From: CAYFUR01 sp964346275
GTDB lineage: Bacteria > Sumerlaeota > Sumerlaeia > SLMS01
Direction of reading: 5' to 3'
Assembly: GCA_964346275.1 (NCBI GenBank)
Contig: CAYFUR010000003.1
Coordinates: forward strand, 69,819 to 133,818
Length of the DNA: 64,000 nucleotides
A program made the translations under genes and the position numbers. Below are positions 1-8,832 of this stretch, piece by piece. Numbering within the stretch: position 1 is the first letter of the stretch; every line of letters begins with the position of its first letter. A model generated the notes under the pieces. The model saw nothing but the letters and a program-made list of their open reading frames with translations, did no database searches and had not been told where the DNA came from.

Positions 1-670
1 CGGCCAGGAAACGGCGCGCATAGCTGAAGGCTTCCGCTTGCTGCTCTTCCACGTCCGAGATGAACTGGTTCGCGAATTCGTTGGCGATCTCCGCCGCGCG
101 GTTCGGATCGCGATCGGTGACCGTGATCTCGATGAGCTTCGTGCTGCGCTTCTGATTCACAGAGACTTTGCCGAGCAAATCGGCGATTCGCTTCTGGTTT
201 TCCAAGGTCCGCTCGTCGGCCTGGATGTCGGGCACGTTTACAAGGCGATTCTGGAGAAAGCCGATGGAACTCGAAACAGCGTTCTTCGCTGCGGCAAGAG
301 GGGATTCCTCCCGGGGTTCGTCCGGTTTCGCAGTTGAAGAGGCGTAGAGCCCGAGAGCATCGATCACCGACTGGGCGACTTTGGGGCTGCGAATCATCTC
401 CACCGCGGTTTCCATCTCGTCGATGCGGAAATAATAGGGCCGGGCGCCGAGCTGCATGTCCATATCGAGGACTTTCTGGCGCGACGGCTCATACATGATT
501 GTCGCCGTGGAGGAGTACTTGGGGGTCGTGCGGCTGAGCTGAAAGGCACCCAGGGCCAGGAATATGAGGAGGCAAAAAAGAATGAGCCAGATATGGCTCA
601 CGAAAAGCCGGAAATAATGCCTCAGATCATAATCGAGGAGCTTGGGGGACAGCATTCCTCTCGAGGGCAT
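1..670 (-). CDS. Wzz-type polysaccharide chain-length determinant / exopolysaccharide transport protein, N-terminal part
   Basis: The reading frame runs off the left edge, so only about 223 N-terminal residues are present. A hydrophobic segment at about residues 26-44 follows a short cytoplasmic start. After it come 'TTPKYSSTATIMYE' and later 'ITVTDRDPNRAAEIANEFANQF', which are hallmarks of the Wzz/GumC domain (a periplasmic co-polymerase that sets glycan chain length). The ATG at 670-668 is preceded by GGAAAG, and an in-frame TGA lies further upstream; a second ATG at 655-653 is possible. It lies downstream of the GT2 gene on the same strand. Whether the missing C-terminus carries a tyrosine-kinase domain cannot be seen. 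The family call is firm; its place in a named pathway is inference. Confidence 0.8.
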   Translation of the reverse strand, partial: MPSRGMLSPKLLDYDLRHYFRLFVSHIWLILFCLLIFLALGAFQLSRTTPKYSSTATIMYEPSRQKVLDMDMQLGARPYYFRIDEMETAVEMIRSPKVAQSVIDALGLYASSTAKPDEPREESPLAAAKNAVSSSIGFLQNRLVNVPDIQADERTLENQKRIADLLGKVSVNQKRSTKLIEITVTDRDPNRAAEIANEFANQFISDVEEQQAEAFSYARRFLA

Positions 671-772
671 GCTCTTTCCACCGCCGGCCCAGGCCAGCCC
701 CGATTCACGCTGATCGCCGCCGTTCTGGGGCGGGTTTTTCTCAGAATCCTGCACGAGTCTTGTCTCTCCCGT

Positions 773-815
773 CTGCCTGCGCCATCAGGCAGGCGCAAAT
801 CCGGCGAAGATTTGC
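773..815. repeat. Two adjacent perfect inverted repeats in the Wzz/GT2 spacer
   Basis: In the 237-base spacer between the GT2 stop and the Wzz-like start, CTGCCTG (773-779) pairs with CAGGCAG (786-792) over a 6-base loop. GCAAATC (795-801) pairs with GATTTGC (809-815) over a 7-base loop. Neither is followed by a T-run on either strand, so they do not look like intrinsic terminators. They could be a REP-like element or an RNA-processing structure. I did not notice another copy in the window. Confidence 0.4.
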
Positions 816-907
816 CGATCCGTGGCCTTGTTACAATGAGAAACTCGTCATCCTCGCCCAGAAATCTCAGGGGTTTTATCGAGGAAGCCGGGCCGCGGAG
901 CAGAGAA

Positions 908-1885
908 TTATTGTTTCCGGTTTTTCTCGAAGGATTTGCGGATCACATAGGGCCGTTTTTCCTGCCCCTCGTAGTAACTGCGGATCATGATTTCGCCCAG
1001 CAAACCGATGCTCAGGAACTGAAAGGAACTCAGCAGAAAGAAGATGCTCAGAAAGAGCCAGCCATTGCGGTTGATGTTCAAATAGGGCGGGAAAAGCTTC
1101 TGATAAACTGTGATGGCTCCGCAGAGAGATCCGCCCAGGAAGCTCAGAAGGCCCAGCATGCCGAAGATCTGCATGGGTTTGGTGGAATAGGAGAGCAGGA
1201 ACTTCACCGTCACCAGGTCCAGCAACACGCGTGTCGTGCGTCCAAAGCCGTAGTTGGATTTGCCATGGCGGCGCGGCCGATGGCGTACCTTGATCTCGGC
1301 GACGGTAGCTCCGCCCCAACTCGCCAGCGCGGGCAGAAAGCGATGCATCTCGCCGTAGATATTCAAGTCTTTGACGACCTCCCGGCGATAGGCCTTGAGG
1401 GTGCAGCCGAAGTCATGGATCTGGACTCCGGTGATCGCCGCGATGAGCCGGTTGGCCAGCACCGAGGGCAGTGTGCGCGTCAGGTAGGCATCCCGGCGCT
1501 TGAAGCGCCATCCGCTCGCCACATCGTATCCCTGATCAATCACACGAAGCAGGCGCGGGATGTCGTGAGGGTCGTTCTGCAAATCCGCATCGATGGGTAT
1601 GATCACGTCGCCCCTGGCATGACGAAACCCGGCGGAAAGGGCGGCGGTCTGGCCAAAATTCCTGCGGAAGACGATGCCCGCCACGTGATCCGGATCGGCT
1701 TCGTGCAAGTCCTCGATCACTTTCGCGGAACCGTCGGTACTCCCGTCATCGACAAAGAGAACCTCCCATTCGGCGTCGAGCTTCTCGAGCACGGTCTCGA
1801 GTTCCCGATGAAGAGGCTCCAGATTCCCCTCTTCATTAAAGACGGGGACAATAACGGAAACCAGTCGTTTTGAATCCTCTGCCAT
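908..1885 (-). CDS. Family 2 glycosyltransferase, polyprenyl-phosphate sugar transferase type (DPM1/GtrB/ArnC-like)
   Basis: This 325-residue protein has a GT-A fold start (VIVPVFNEE at 11-19, VDDGSTDGS at 45-53) and the DADLQ signature at about 99-103. The conserved HGKSNYG segment lies near 208, and two C-terminal membrane spans lie at about 238-261 and 275-298. Proteins of this layout transfer a nucleotide-activated sugar to undecaprenyl- or dolichyl-phosphate at the inner membrane. The lipid-linked sugar then feeds PMT/ArnT-type transferases, two of which lie nearby (7063 and 9766). The start is uncertain: ATG 1885 puts the fold at the usual distance, and ATG 1906 adds seven residues; neither has a clear Shine-Dalgarno. 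The sugar used is unknown. Confidence 0.9.
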   Translation of the reverse strand: MAEDSKRLVSVIVPVFNEEGNLEPLHRELETVLEKLDAEWEVLFVDDGSTDGSAKVIEDLHEADPDHVAGIVFRRNFGQTAALSAGFRHARGDVIIPIDADLQNDPHDIPRLLRVIDQGYDVASGWRFKRRDAYLTRTLPSVLANRLIAAITGVQIHDFGCTLKAYRREVVKDLNIYGEMHRFLPALASWGGATVAEIKVRHRPRRHGKSNYGFGRTTRVLLDLVTVKFLLSYSTKPMQIFGMLGLLSFLGGSLCGAITVYQKLFPPYLNINRNGWLFLSIFFLLSSFQFLSIGLLGEIMIRSYYEGQEKRPYVIRKSFEKNRKQ

Positions 1886-2033
1886 GGCCAGGACTAACTC
1901 TATCATCCAGGGTCTTTTGAAATGGCACGGTCCGGGCCGGGCAAGGCCCGTGGCAACAAGAAACGGCCCGGGAACTTTCTCTTGCTTTCACGAGGAAAGG
2001 TCGAATCCCTTTGCCGAACAAAGAAAGGCCTCC

Positions 2034-2789
2034 ATGGAAGAGCGGATTTACCAGCGTTATTTTGAAATCGACCGGCACCATTTCTGGCGCCATGGAAAGC
2101 GCCGCCTCACCATTCGCTGGATGCGCAGGTATCTCCCGCGCCGGACCGGGACGCCCAGGTTGCTGGATATCGGCAGCGGCCCCACGCTCTATCCAAAGAA
2201 GCTTCAGCAGCTGGGAGATCTCACAGTCATTGAACCCCACGAGGAAACCGCGCTCTTTTTAACGGAAAAAATGAAGGTCCGCACGGTTGCCGGCGAGCTG
2301 CCCGGGAATCTCCCCGTGGAGGGCCCATTCGATGGGATCAGCATGCTCGACGTGCTGGAGCATGTGGAGGATGAGCAACAAGCCCTGCAATCGGTGCATC
2401 GCCTGTTGGCGGATGACGGAGTGCTCCTGCTCACGGTCCCTGCCTACCAATGGATGTGGAGCCCCCACGACGACCTCTCGCACCATTACCGGCGCTATAC
2501 TGCGACGCGATTAAGGCGCGCCCTGCAAAAAAGCGGATTTCGCGTCGAGCGAATCACCTATTACACGTCCCTCCTGTTCCCAATCGCGGTGGCTCAAAGG
2601 ACCGCTGCCAAGTTGATGCAGCGCTCGGGGCTGCGGGAATACGAGCCAAAGGTTCCCCATCCCGCGATTAATCAGGCATTTGGCCTGGCCATGCGGCTGG
2701 AATTCGAGCTTCTGAAGAACGCCGATCTTCCCTTCGGCCTCTGCCTTCTCTGCGCTGCGCGAAAGCGCGGGGGACGCGCATGCCACTAG
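2034..2789 (+). CDS. Class I SAM-dependent methyltransferase
   Basis: This is a 251-residue Rossmann-fold methyltransferase. Motif I reads LLDIGSGPT at about 43-51 and binds S-adenosylmethionine. The acidic post-I position is TVIEPH, and motif IV is the typical SMLDVLEHVED at about 102-112. The N-terminal HFWRHGKRR stretch is common in methyltransferases of surface-polysaccharide clusters. The chosen ATG has GAAAGG six bases upstream; the longer reading frame from 1884 lacks homology-like sequence. It is divergent from the GT2 gene, so glycan methylation is plausible, but the substrate is not shown. GG and GC spaced ten bases apart at 1924-1937 loosely recall a sigma-54 promoter. Confidence 0.85.
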   Translation: MEERIYQRYFEIDRHHFWRHGKRRLTIRWMRRYLPRRTGTPRLLDIGSGPTLYPKKLQQLGDLTVIEPHEETALFLTEKMKVRTVAGELPGNLPVEGPFDGISMLDVLEHVEDEQQALQSVHRLLADDGVLLLTVPAYQWMWSPHDDLSHHYRRYTATRLRRALQKSGFRVERITYYTSLLFPIAVAQRTAAKLMQRSGLREYEPKVPHPAINQAFGLAMRLEFELLKNADLPFGLCLLCAARKRGGRACH

Positions 2790-2913
2790 CCTTCCTGTCT
2801 ATACGGAAACGAAAAACAAAACTGCCGGCACAATCCATTTTCTGCCACTGGCACGAAGTTCTTTATCGAAAAAGTATGTGCCAACACAGGACAAATCTGC
2901 TCAGGAGGTTCCT

Positions 2914-3996
2914 ATGAGCGACAACAAGCAGATCGAAAGCCTGGCGACTTATTACTGTCTCGGCCGCAGCGGCCTGCGCGTTTCTCCGCTTTGTCTCGGA
3001 ACCATGACCTTCGGAAATGAGGGCTGGGGCGCGGATGAGAAAACTTCGCGGCAAATCTACAATCGCTACCTGGAAGCCGGAGGAAACTTCATCGACACTG
3101 CCGATCTCTACTCCGGCGGAGAGAGCGAGCGGCTGCTCGGCAAGTTCTTCAAAGAGGATAAAAATCGCGACCGGATCGTTCTCGCAACGAAGTTTAACTT
3201 CAACGCCATCAAGTCCGACCCGAATGCCGGCGGTAACCATCGCAAGCATATCCGGGAAGCCGTGGAAGCGAGCCTGCAACGGCTGCAAACGGACTACATC
3301 GACCTCTATTGGATGCACGCCTGGGACACGGTCACCCCAGTGGAAGAGGTGATGTCGACCCTCAACAGCCTCGTAGAGCAGGGCAAGATCCGCTACATCG
3401 CCTTCTCGGACACACCGGCCTGGTATGTGGGCGCGGCGGCAATGCTTGCCGACCAGAAGGGATGGGCACGGCCCATCGCTCTGCAGTTGGAATACAGCCT
3501 TTCCTGCCGCGATATCGAATACGAATTCGTGGATCTGGCCCAGAACATGGATGTCGCAATTTGCCCCTGGAGTCCGCTCGCCGGAGGCCTGCTGACGGGA
3601 AAATACACGCGCGACAAAACGCCGGAAGGCCGCTTGAAGGAGTTGAAGGATTCAGGGAATCCAATCTTCAAAAAACTGACGGAAAGAAACTTCAAAATCG
3701 TTGATGTGCTGGTCGAGGTGGCAAAGCAAGCCGGGCGTCCACCGGCGGAGGTGGCCCTGAACTGGGTGGCCAGGCGCCCCGGGGTCACATCCACGCTCAT
3801 TGGCGCGACCAAAATAGAGCAGCTCGAAAGCAACCTCCAGGCGCTGGAATTTGATCTTCCCCAGGATGCGCTGAAGCGTCTGGACGAAGCGGGCAGGCCA
3901 GGCGAGATGACGCCTTATATGTTCTATCAGGGCCACCTGAAGGGCATGACTTTCGGCGAGCGTCCCGTGCATCGCGAACCACCCTGGTTTCGATGA
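2914..3996 (+). CDS. Aldo/keto reductase
   Basis: This 360-residue (alpha/beta)8-barrel NADPH-dependent oxidoreductase has the family tetrad visible: Asp61 (NFIDTADLY), Tyr66, Lys93 (LATKFN) and His135 (YWMHAWD). The C-terminal cofactor region includes 'TSTLIGATKIEQLESNL'. It is closest in style to the YghZ/Tas-like AKR groups acting on aldehydes and ketones. The start is fixed by a strong AGGAGG (2903-2908) five bases before ATG 2914, which discards 12 residues of the longer frame. The gene stands alone and ends in a good terminator (4013-4063). The substrate cannot be read from the sequence. Confidence 0.93.
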   Translation: MSDNKQIESLATYYCLGRSGLRVSPLCLGTMTFGNEGWGADEKTSRQIYNRYLEAGGNFIDTADLYSGGESERLLGKFFKEDKNRDRIVLATKFNFNAIKSDPNAGGNHRKHIREAVEASLQRLQTDYIDLYWMHAWDTVTPVEEVMSTLNSLVEQGKIRYIAFSDTPAWYVGAAAMLADQKGWARPIALQLEYSLSCRDIEYEFVDLAQNMDVAICPWSPLAGGLLTGKYTRDKTPEGRLKELKDSGNPIFKKLTERNFKIVDVLVEVAKQAGRPPAEVALNWVARRPGVTSTLIGATKIEQLESNLQALEFDLPQDALKRLDEAGRPGEMTPYMFYQGHLKGMTFGERPVHREPPWFR

Positions 3997-4012
3997 ACTG
4001 ATTTCCTGCCTG

Positions 4013-4063
4013 AATGCCCGGGCTGGCCCCACCCCGGTCCGGGCATTGACCCCTCCTTTTTTT
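4013..4063 (+). terminator. Intrinsic terminator after the aldo/keto reductase
   Basis: AATGCCCGG (4013-4021) and CCGGGCATT (4039-4047) form a perfect 9-bp stem. A C-rich stretch and seven T residues (4057-4063) follow. It lies 17 bases after the aldo/keto reductase stop. Confidence 0.85.
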
Positions 4064-4374
4064 CTCCCTGTATCAATCCTCATCAGAGGGTTTCCGCAGG
4101 TCAAAAGCTCCTCTCAAATTCATTTATTATAATCCAAAATCCAGCACCTCCCGTTTTTCCGTAAAAGAACGGATATCAAATAAAAAAACTCCGGGAGCTT
4201 AAGGCTTCTGGACTTATCCGCGAGAGAGGCCCCTCTTTTTCATTGCGAACGGGGATGCCGCAAAAGACCCTTTCCTCATTAGGAAATTTTGCCTGATGAA
4301 TCTTGTTTTGGACCATAGAAGTTGAAAACCAGCCAGGACTGAGACAAGGATACCGCGACCAGGAGAAATGCGTC
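4064..4374. other. Long A+T-richer leader upstream of the sigma-54 regulator
   Basis: This 311-base stretch without a gene holds a TATAAT hexamer at 4128-4133 without a convincing -35 box. It also holds an inverted repeat TTTCCT/AGGAAA with a 4-base spacer (4271-4286), about 90 bases before the regulator's ATG. The repeat could be an operator or short hairpin. No RNA gene or credible small reading frame was seen. Confidence 0.4.
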
Positions 4375-5817
4375 ATGGGTGCTTCGCAGGCCCCCGCGAG
4401 CACGAAATTGCCTTTAAGGATTCAGATGCTCGACGACGACGCCACCAGCCTGGCGATGCTCGGGCATGTCCTCTCGCGCCAGGGCTGGGATGTGATGCCT
4501 TGCCAGTCGATCGCCGAAGCCTCCTCAATGCTCCAACAGACCATCCCCGACGTGGCAGTTGTCGATGTCTATCTCGACGGCGAGGATGGACTCTCCTTCG
4601 TCAGCCACTTGCGGAAGGACTATCCAGACGTCGGCATTGTGGTCATTTCCGCGGAAGATACGGAAACGCTGGCAAAAAAAGCCGTGAAATCGGGGGCTGA
4701 CTATTTCCTGAGCAAGCCCATCGCCCCGGCCGCATTGGTCCTGACCCTGCGCCGGCTGGCGGAACTGCGCCAGGAACGCCAGCGGGTAACCACCCTGGAA
4801 CACGAATTGGAGCGCTCCGTCCGCGACACGCTCTTTCCCGAAATCGTGACACACAGCGATTCCATGCGCTCGATTCTCCGGCTTGTTGAAAAGGTGGCCC
4901 CCCGCGAGTTATCCGTTTTGATCTGCGGGGAAAGCGGAACGGGAAAAGAACTCGTCGCCCGTGCGATCCACCAGCATAGCCTCCGGTCCAAAGGGCCTTT
5001 CGTCGAACTCAACTGCGCGGCACTGCCTCCCAACCTGGTGGAAAGCGAACTTTTCGGCCATGAAAAGGGAGCCTTCACCGGGGCAGTCGCCTCGCGCGCG
5101 GGGAAGATCGAACTTGCGGACGGAGGCACGCTCTTTCTTGATGAAATCGGAGAGCTCCCGCTGGAAATACAGCCGAAGCTTCTCCGGGCGCTTCAAGAGC
5201 GGCGGGTCACTCGAGTTGGGGGCAAAGAGGACATTCATTGCGATTTCCGCCTGGTGACGGCGACAAATCTCGACCTGCTGAAAGAGGTGCGCGAGAACAA
5301 TTTCCGCGAAGACCTCTTTTATCGCGTGTCCGTCTTCCCGATCAAATTGCCGCCGCTACGCGAACGCATGGAAGACATGCCCATGCTGCTGGCGCACTTC
5401 CTGAAACAGGAGGGGATTCAGAACCCACACATTTCCGATGAGGCCCGGGCGGCGCTTCAGGTCTATCACTGGCCCGGGAATATCCGCGAGCTAAAGAATT
5501 TCTCCCAGGCGGTGCCCCTCCTGACGGATAATGAGTTGATCGACGAAGACGCCGTCATGGCCTACTTTGGCAGCCGCATCGGCGGGGGCCCCCCCCCCCC
5601 CCCCCCCCCCCCAAACCCCCCGAAGAGGCAGGGGGGCAGCGGCGGATCAAAAACCCGCCGGCAAAATGGCGGCGCGGGACGCCAGGAAAACCTCCATGCC
5701 TTGCGTGTCTACAACGGCAATGTGCCCGAGGCCGCCCTTGCCCTTGGGATGGGACGAGCCACCCTTTATAAATACATCAAGAAAAACGATATCACCCTCG
5801 AAAACTTCACCGTATAA
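4375..5817 (+). CDS. Sigma-54-dependent response regulator (NtrC/ZraR type)
   Basis: This 480-residue activator has three domains. The receiver has Asp64 (AVVDVYLDG), Ser92 and Lys114. The AAA+ domain has Walker A GESGTGKE (185-192), the sigma-54-contacting GAFTGA loop (232-237) and Walker B GTLFLDEIGE. A Fis-type helix-turn-helix follows at about 445-470 (NVPEAALALGMGRATLYKYI). When phosphorylated, such proteins oligomerise and open sigma-54 promoter complexes. The ATG has AGGAG nine bases upstream. The oddity is a linker with eight prolines (406-413) encoded within a run of 24 C bases, so slippage by one base would remove the DNA-binding domain. No histidine kinase is adjacent; its partner is unknown. 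Confidence 0.93.
   Translation: MGASQAPASTKLPLRIQMLDDDATSLAMLGHVLSRQGWDVMPCQSIAEASSMLQQTIPDVAVVDVYLDGEDGLSFVSHLRKDYPDVGIVVISAEDTETLAKKAVKSGADYFLSKPIAPAALVLTLRRLAELRQERQRVTTLEHELERSVRDTLFPEIVTHSDSMRSILRLVEKVAPRELSVLICGESGTGKELVARAIHQHSLRSKGPFVELNCAALPPNLVESELFGHEKGAFTGAVASRAGKIELADGGTLFLDEIGELPLEIQPKLLRALQERRVTRVGGKEDIHCDFRLVTATNLDLLKEVRENNFREDLFYRVSVFPIKLPPLRERMEDMPMLLAHFLKQEGIQNPHISDEARAALQVYHWPGNIRELKNFSQAVPLLTDNELIDEDAVMAYFGSRIGGGPPPPPPPPNPPKRQGGSGGSKTRRQNGGAGRQENLHALRVYNGNVPEAALALGMGRATLYKYIKKNDITLENFTV
5589..5612. repeat. Homopolymer of 24 cytosines inside the sigma-54 regulator
   Basis: An uninterrupted run of 24 C lies between the AAA+ and Fis domains of the regulator, followed by AAA and then six more C. 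As written it keeps the frame open. It is either a contingency (phase-variable) tract or a base-calling or assembly artefact. Confidence 0.9.
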
Positions 5818-5921
5818 TCCCTCAATCTCTTGGAATTTGCCGTTGCGAACCCATCCCTCCGCGGCGAGGTTGGCCGCCGCGGCGCGACACGCTGCGCGAC
5901 ATCTTCCAATCGGAGCCCCCG

Positions 5922-7052
5922 ATGTTCAAACGCGTGCTGGTTACCGGCGGTGCCGGGTTTATCGGTTCCCACATGGTCGACCTCCTGCTTGAAAAGGGCT
6001 ACAAAGTCCGCGTCTTCGACAATCTCGAGCCACAAGTCCATGGAGAAAGAGACACGCCACCCGGATATCTGTCGCGCGAGGCTGAATTCATTCGTGGCGA
6101 TGTACTCGACCGCGATGCCTTGAAGAAAGCGATGGAAGGATGCGACGCGGTGATTCACGACGCCGCCATGGTTGGTGTCGGTCAGTCGCAATACCAGATC
6201 CAGCGCTATACGCATGTCAATACAACGGGGACGGCCATTCTGCTGGATATCCTGGCCACGGAAAAAACGACCGTGGAGCGCCTCATGGTCGCCAGCTCGA
6301 TGAGTATTTACGGAGAGGGCCTTTATCGGCGGCCATCGGACGGCGCAGCAATGGCCCCTTCGCTCCGTCCGGACCACCAGTTGGAAGCGTTGGATTTCGA
6401 GATGCGCGACCCGGAGACCGGCGAGGCACTCGAGCCGGTGCCTACCCCGGAAAGCAAACCACTTTATTGTACATCGATCTATGCGCTGAACAAGAAAGAC
6501 CAGGAAGAATATTCCATCGTGGCAGGCAGGACCCATGGAATCCCCGTTGTGGCCACCCGGTTCTTCAATGTTTACGGGCCGCGCCAATCCCTTTCAAACC
6601 CTTACACAGGGGTGGCAGCGATCTTCTCCTCGCGTATCAAGAACGGCAACCCTCCGTTGATTTACGAGGACGGCCATCAGTCGCGGGACTTTATATACGT
6701 CCGCGACCTGGTGGAGGCGAAACTTTTTCTCCTGGAAAACGAAAAGGCCAATCTGGAAGCCTTCAATATCTGCACGGGCCGCTCGACTTCGGTGCTCAAG
6801 ATCTCCGAGATCCTCGCGGAACTCCATGGCAAGCCAGAACTCAAGCCAGAGGTGGTGAAGCGTTTCCGCTCCGGTGATATCCGTCATTGTTTTGGAGACC
6901 CCAAAAAGCTCGCCAGCCTTGGATGGACTGCCCAGACGCCCCTGGAAGAAGGAATGAAGATCCTTGTGAAGTGGTCCGCCGAGCAGGAAGCGGTCGACCA
7001 GGTGGATAAAGCCCACCGGGAACTCGTCGAACGCGGATTGGTAAAGGAGTAG
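5922..7052 (+). CDS. NAD-dependent epimerase/dehydratase (extended SDR)
   Basis: This is a 376-residue nucleotide-sugar-type extended short-chain dehydrogenase. The NAD loop TGGAGFIG sits at 8-15, the catalytic serine region is VASSMSIYG at 123-131, and the YxxxK pair is Tyr187/Lys191 (SIYALNKK). Compared with GalE, about 45 extra residues separate the serine motif from the YxxxK motif. 'TRFFNVYGPRQ' and 'RDFIYVRDLVEA' are typical of UDP-sugar epimerases and dehydratases. The start ATG has GGAG six bases upstream. The GT39 gene follows 10 bases after its stop, so co-transcription is likely and a role in making an activated sugar for surface glycan is inferred. The exact substrate is not determinable. 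Confidence 0.9.
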   Translation: MFKRVLVTGGAGFIGSHMVDLLLEKGYKVRVFDNLEPQVHGERDTPPGYLSREAEFIRGDVLDRDALKKAMEGCDAVIHDAAMVGVGQSQYQIQRYTHVNTTGTAILLDILATEKTTVERLMVASSMSIYGEGLYRRPSDGAAMAPSLRPDHQLEALDFEMRDPETGEALEPVPTPESKPLYCTSIYALNKKDQEEYSIVAGRTHGIPVVATRFFNVYGPRQSLSNPYTGVAAIFSSRIKNGNPPLIYEDGHQSRDFIYVRDLVEAKLFLLENEKANLEAFNICTGRSTSVLKISEILAELHGKPELKPEVVKRFRSGDIRHCFGDPKKLASLGWTAQTPLEEGMKILVKWSAEQEAVDQVDKAHRELVERGLVKE

Positions 7053-7062
7053 GGTTATCGGG

Positions 7063-8832
7063 GTGCTGCGAGAAAGAAAACCACTGGAATCAAGGATACC
7101 CGATATCGGCGACGATATAGACAGGAAGGAGCGCCGAATCTGGCTCTCCCTTCCGATACTCTATATGCTGGTCATCCTGACCTGGGCGGGAGTTTTTGGT
7201 GTTCGCCTCGCTGGTCCTCCCAATATTATGGATGAGGACCAGCGGCGCCCGGCGGCCTATGCCCTCGACGTGATCGCCAACAACCAGTGGCTGGTGCAAC
7301 GCGACGATACCGGAGACATCACCTCAAAGCCGCCGCTCTATACGTGGCTTGTCGTTTTCGCGTCCGGGATCTGGGGAGGACTGGATAACTTTACGCTCTA
7401 CCTGCCGGGCGCCTTGTCCGTTTTGGCGCTGGCTCTCATGATCCAGGCTCTTGGCGCATCAACTTTCGGACGGCTCGGAGGCTTCTTCGGGGCCGTGGCC
7501 TACCTCTTATCATCGGCGGGATTCGAACAGGTCCACCTCGCCCGAACAGATGCGGTCTTTTCGCTCGCGGTTTTCGTTTCCGCGCTGCTCGCCTACCAGG
7601 CGGCGCTGGGCCGGCGGTCCTGGATCTGGTTCTGGCTGGCATCGGCGATTGCCACACTGACAAAAGGACCACTGGGCCTGCTCCTCGCCGCGGGCGGGCT
7701 CCTTGGGCTGATCGGCCTGGGCAGTAAGAAAACAGGCGGAGAAAACCGCCCGGTGGTTCGCCAGCACATAATCGGTTTTGCGCTTTTTCTACTGATTTCA
7801 GGAGGGTGGTTCTTCCTGGCCTGGCTCAGTGCGGGCCAGCCGCTCATCGACAAAATGATCGGCAAGGAACTCGTCGGCCACGCCGTGGAAAGCGGAGACG
7901 GCCAAAAGCCATTCGAAGGGCTTGTAAAGCCGAGTCTTTATTTTCTTTCACGCTTTCTCCCCTGGTCGGTTTTTGCCCTTATTGGAATCGTTCGCGTTTT
8001 TACGTCCCCTTCCGCAAGCCTTGAGAACCGGCGTATGGAACGGTTCCTCGCGGCCTATTTTCTTTTTGGCCTCGCGCTCTTCTCCATCGCGCCCCATCAG
8101 CGCTGGGTGCATCAGTACCCTTTGCTTCCCGCCGCCTCGTTGCTCGCGGGATGCGAGATCGTGCGTCTTCTCCCCCGCCGCTGGATTTTTCCTGCATTAC
8201 GCTGGTATCCGCTGGCGGCGGGAGCCCTCCTGATATGCGCCGGAGTCGTCTATCAAGCAGTTCGAGGCCCGCGCGTCGAACGATCCGTCCTCTCTCGCGA
8301 AGCCGCCGAATACATCGAAGAAGCCACCCACAGCCATTTTCCCATCATGCACGTCGATTCAACCATGGCCGTGCAGTATTACCTGGGCACCATGCGGCCG
8401 CGTATCACACATGCGCAGGCCGTGGAGGCACTCGCCTCGGACCACGCCGCCTTCGTCCTCGTTCAGGACAAGGACGATTTCGACAAGATCTACTGGAAGA
8501 ATCCGGATGGCATCCACATTATCAAGGATTGGAACGAGTCCGGACGGGATTATCCCTATATGCGTCTTCTCGGAAACCGCCCCGCGATGGACCAGTACGA
8601 GAGGCTCGTCTTCTATCAAAACGACTTTCGCGTCGCGACTGCGGGAGCGCGCCTGGAACGGATGACCTACAACCAGTTTGAATTCTTCCCCTATGGCGAG
8701 GCTCCCCGCGCCGTCATCACCAACGACGCGGGAAAACGCCGCACCGTCCGCGTTGGATTTATCGAGGGAGAATCGAAGAAAATGAAGAAACGCCGTCTGG
8801 AACCTGGCGAGTCCGCCGTCTTCACTCCCTGA
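7063..8832 (+). CDS. GT39-family (PMT/ArnT-like) integral membrane glycosyltransferase
   Basis: This 589-residue polytopic protein starts with a cytoplasmic tail and a first span at about 27-48. A periplasmic loop follows with an acidic DED cluster (57-59), the usual position of the catalytic carboxylate, and the conserved KPPLYTW segment (89-95). About ten further spans and a soluble C-terminal domain follow. Family members move a sugar from a polyprenyl-phosphate carrier to lipid A, protein or another acceptor on the periplasmic side. The start is GTG 7063, 10 bases after the epimerase stop, with GGAG further upstream. It overlaps the convergent PAP2 gene by 11 bases. Donor and acceptor are unknown. 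Confidence 0.82.
   Translation: MLRERKPLESRIPDIGDDIDRKERRIWLSLPILYMLVILTWAGVFGVRLAGPPNIMDEDQRRPAAYALDVIANNQWLVQRDDTGDITSKPPLYTWLVVFASGIWGGLDNFTLYLPGALSVLALALMIQALGASTFGRLGGFFGAVAYLLSSAGFEQVHLARTDAVFSLAVFVSALLAYQAALGRRSWIWFWLASAIATLTKGPLGLLLAAGGLLGLIGLGSKKTGGENRPVVRQHIIGFALFLLISGGWFFLAWLSAGQPLIDKMIGKELVGHAVESGDGQKPFEGLVKPSLYFLSRFLPWSVFALIGIVRVFTSPSASLENRRMERFLAAYFLFGLALFSIAPHQRWVHQYPLLPAASLLAGCEIVRLLPRRWIFPALRWYPLAAGALLICAGVVYQAVRGPRVERSVLSREAAEYIEEATHSHFPIMHVDSTMAVQYYLGTMRPRITHAQAVEALASDHAAFVLVQDKDDFDKIYWKNPDGIHIIKDWNESGRDYPYMRLLGNRPAMDQYERLVFYQNDFRVATAGARLERMTYNQFEFFPYGEAPRAVITNDAGKRRTVRVGFIEGESKKMKKRRLEPGESAVFTP

Noticed and set aside
593..1873. 426-codon open frame on the plus strand
   Set aside because: It is antisense to the GT2 glycosyltransferase and the Wzz spacer, has no recognisable domain, and the minus-strand gene has clear motifs.
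1923..1938. TGGCACG with GC ten bases after GG as a sigma-54 promoter for the methyltransferase
   Set aside because: GG and GC are correctly spaced, but the -12 element (GGGCC) is otherwise poor and lies within G/C-rich sequence. It is mentioned in the gene entry but is too weak to list.
2849..2868. TGGCACG at 2849 as a sigma-54 promoter for the aldo/keto reductase
   Set aside because: The -24 element is perfect, but the invariant GC of the -12 element is replaced by TT at the right spacing.
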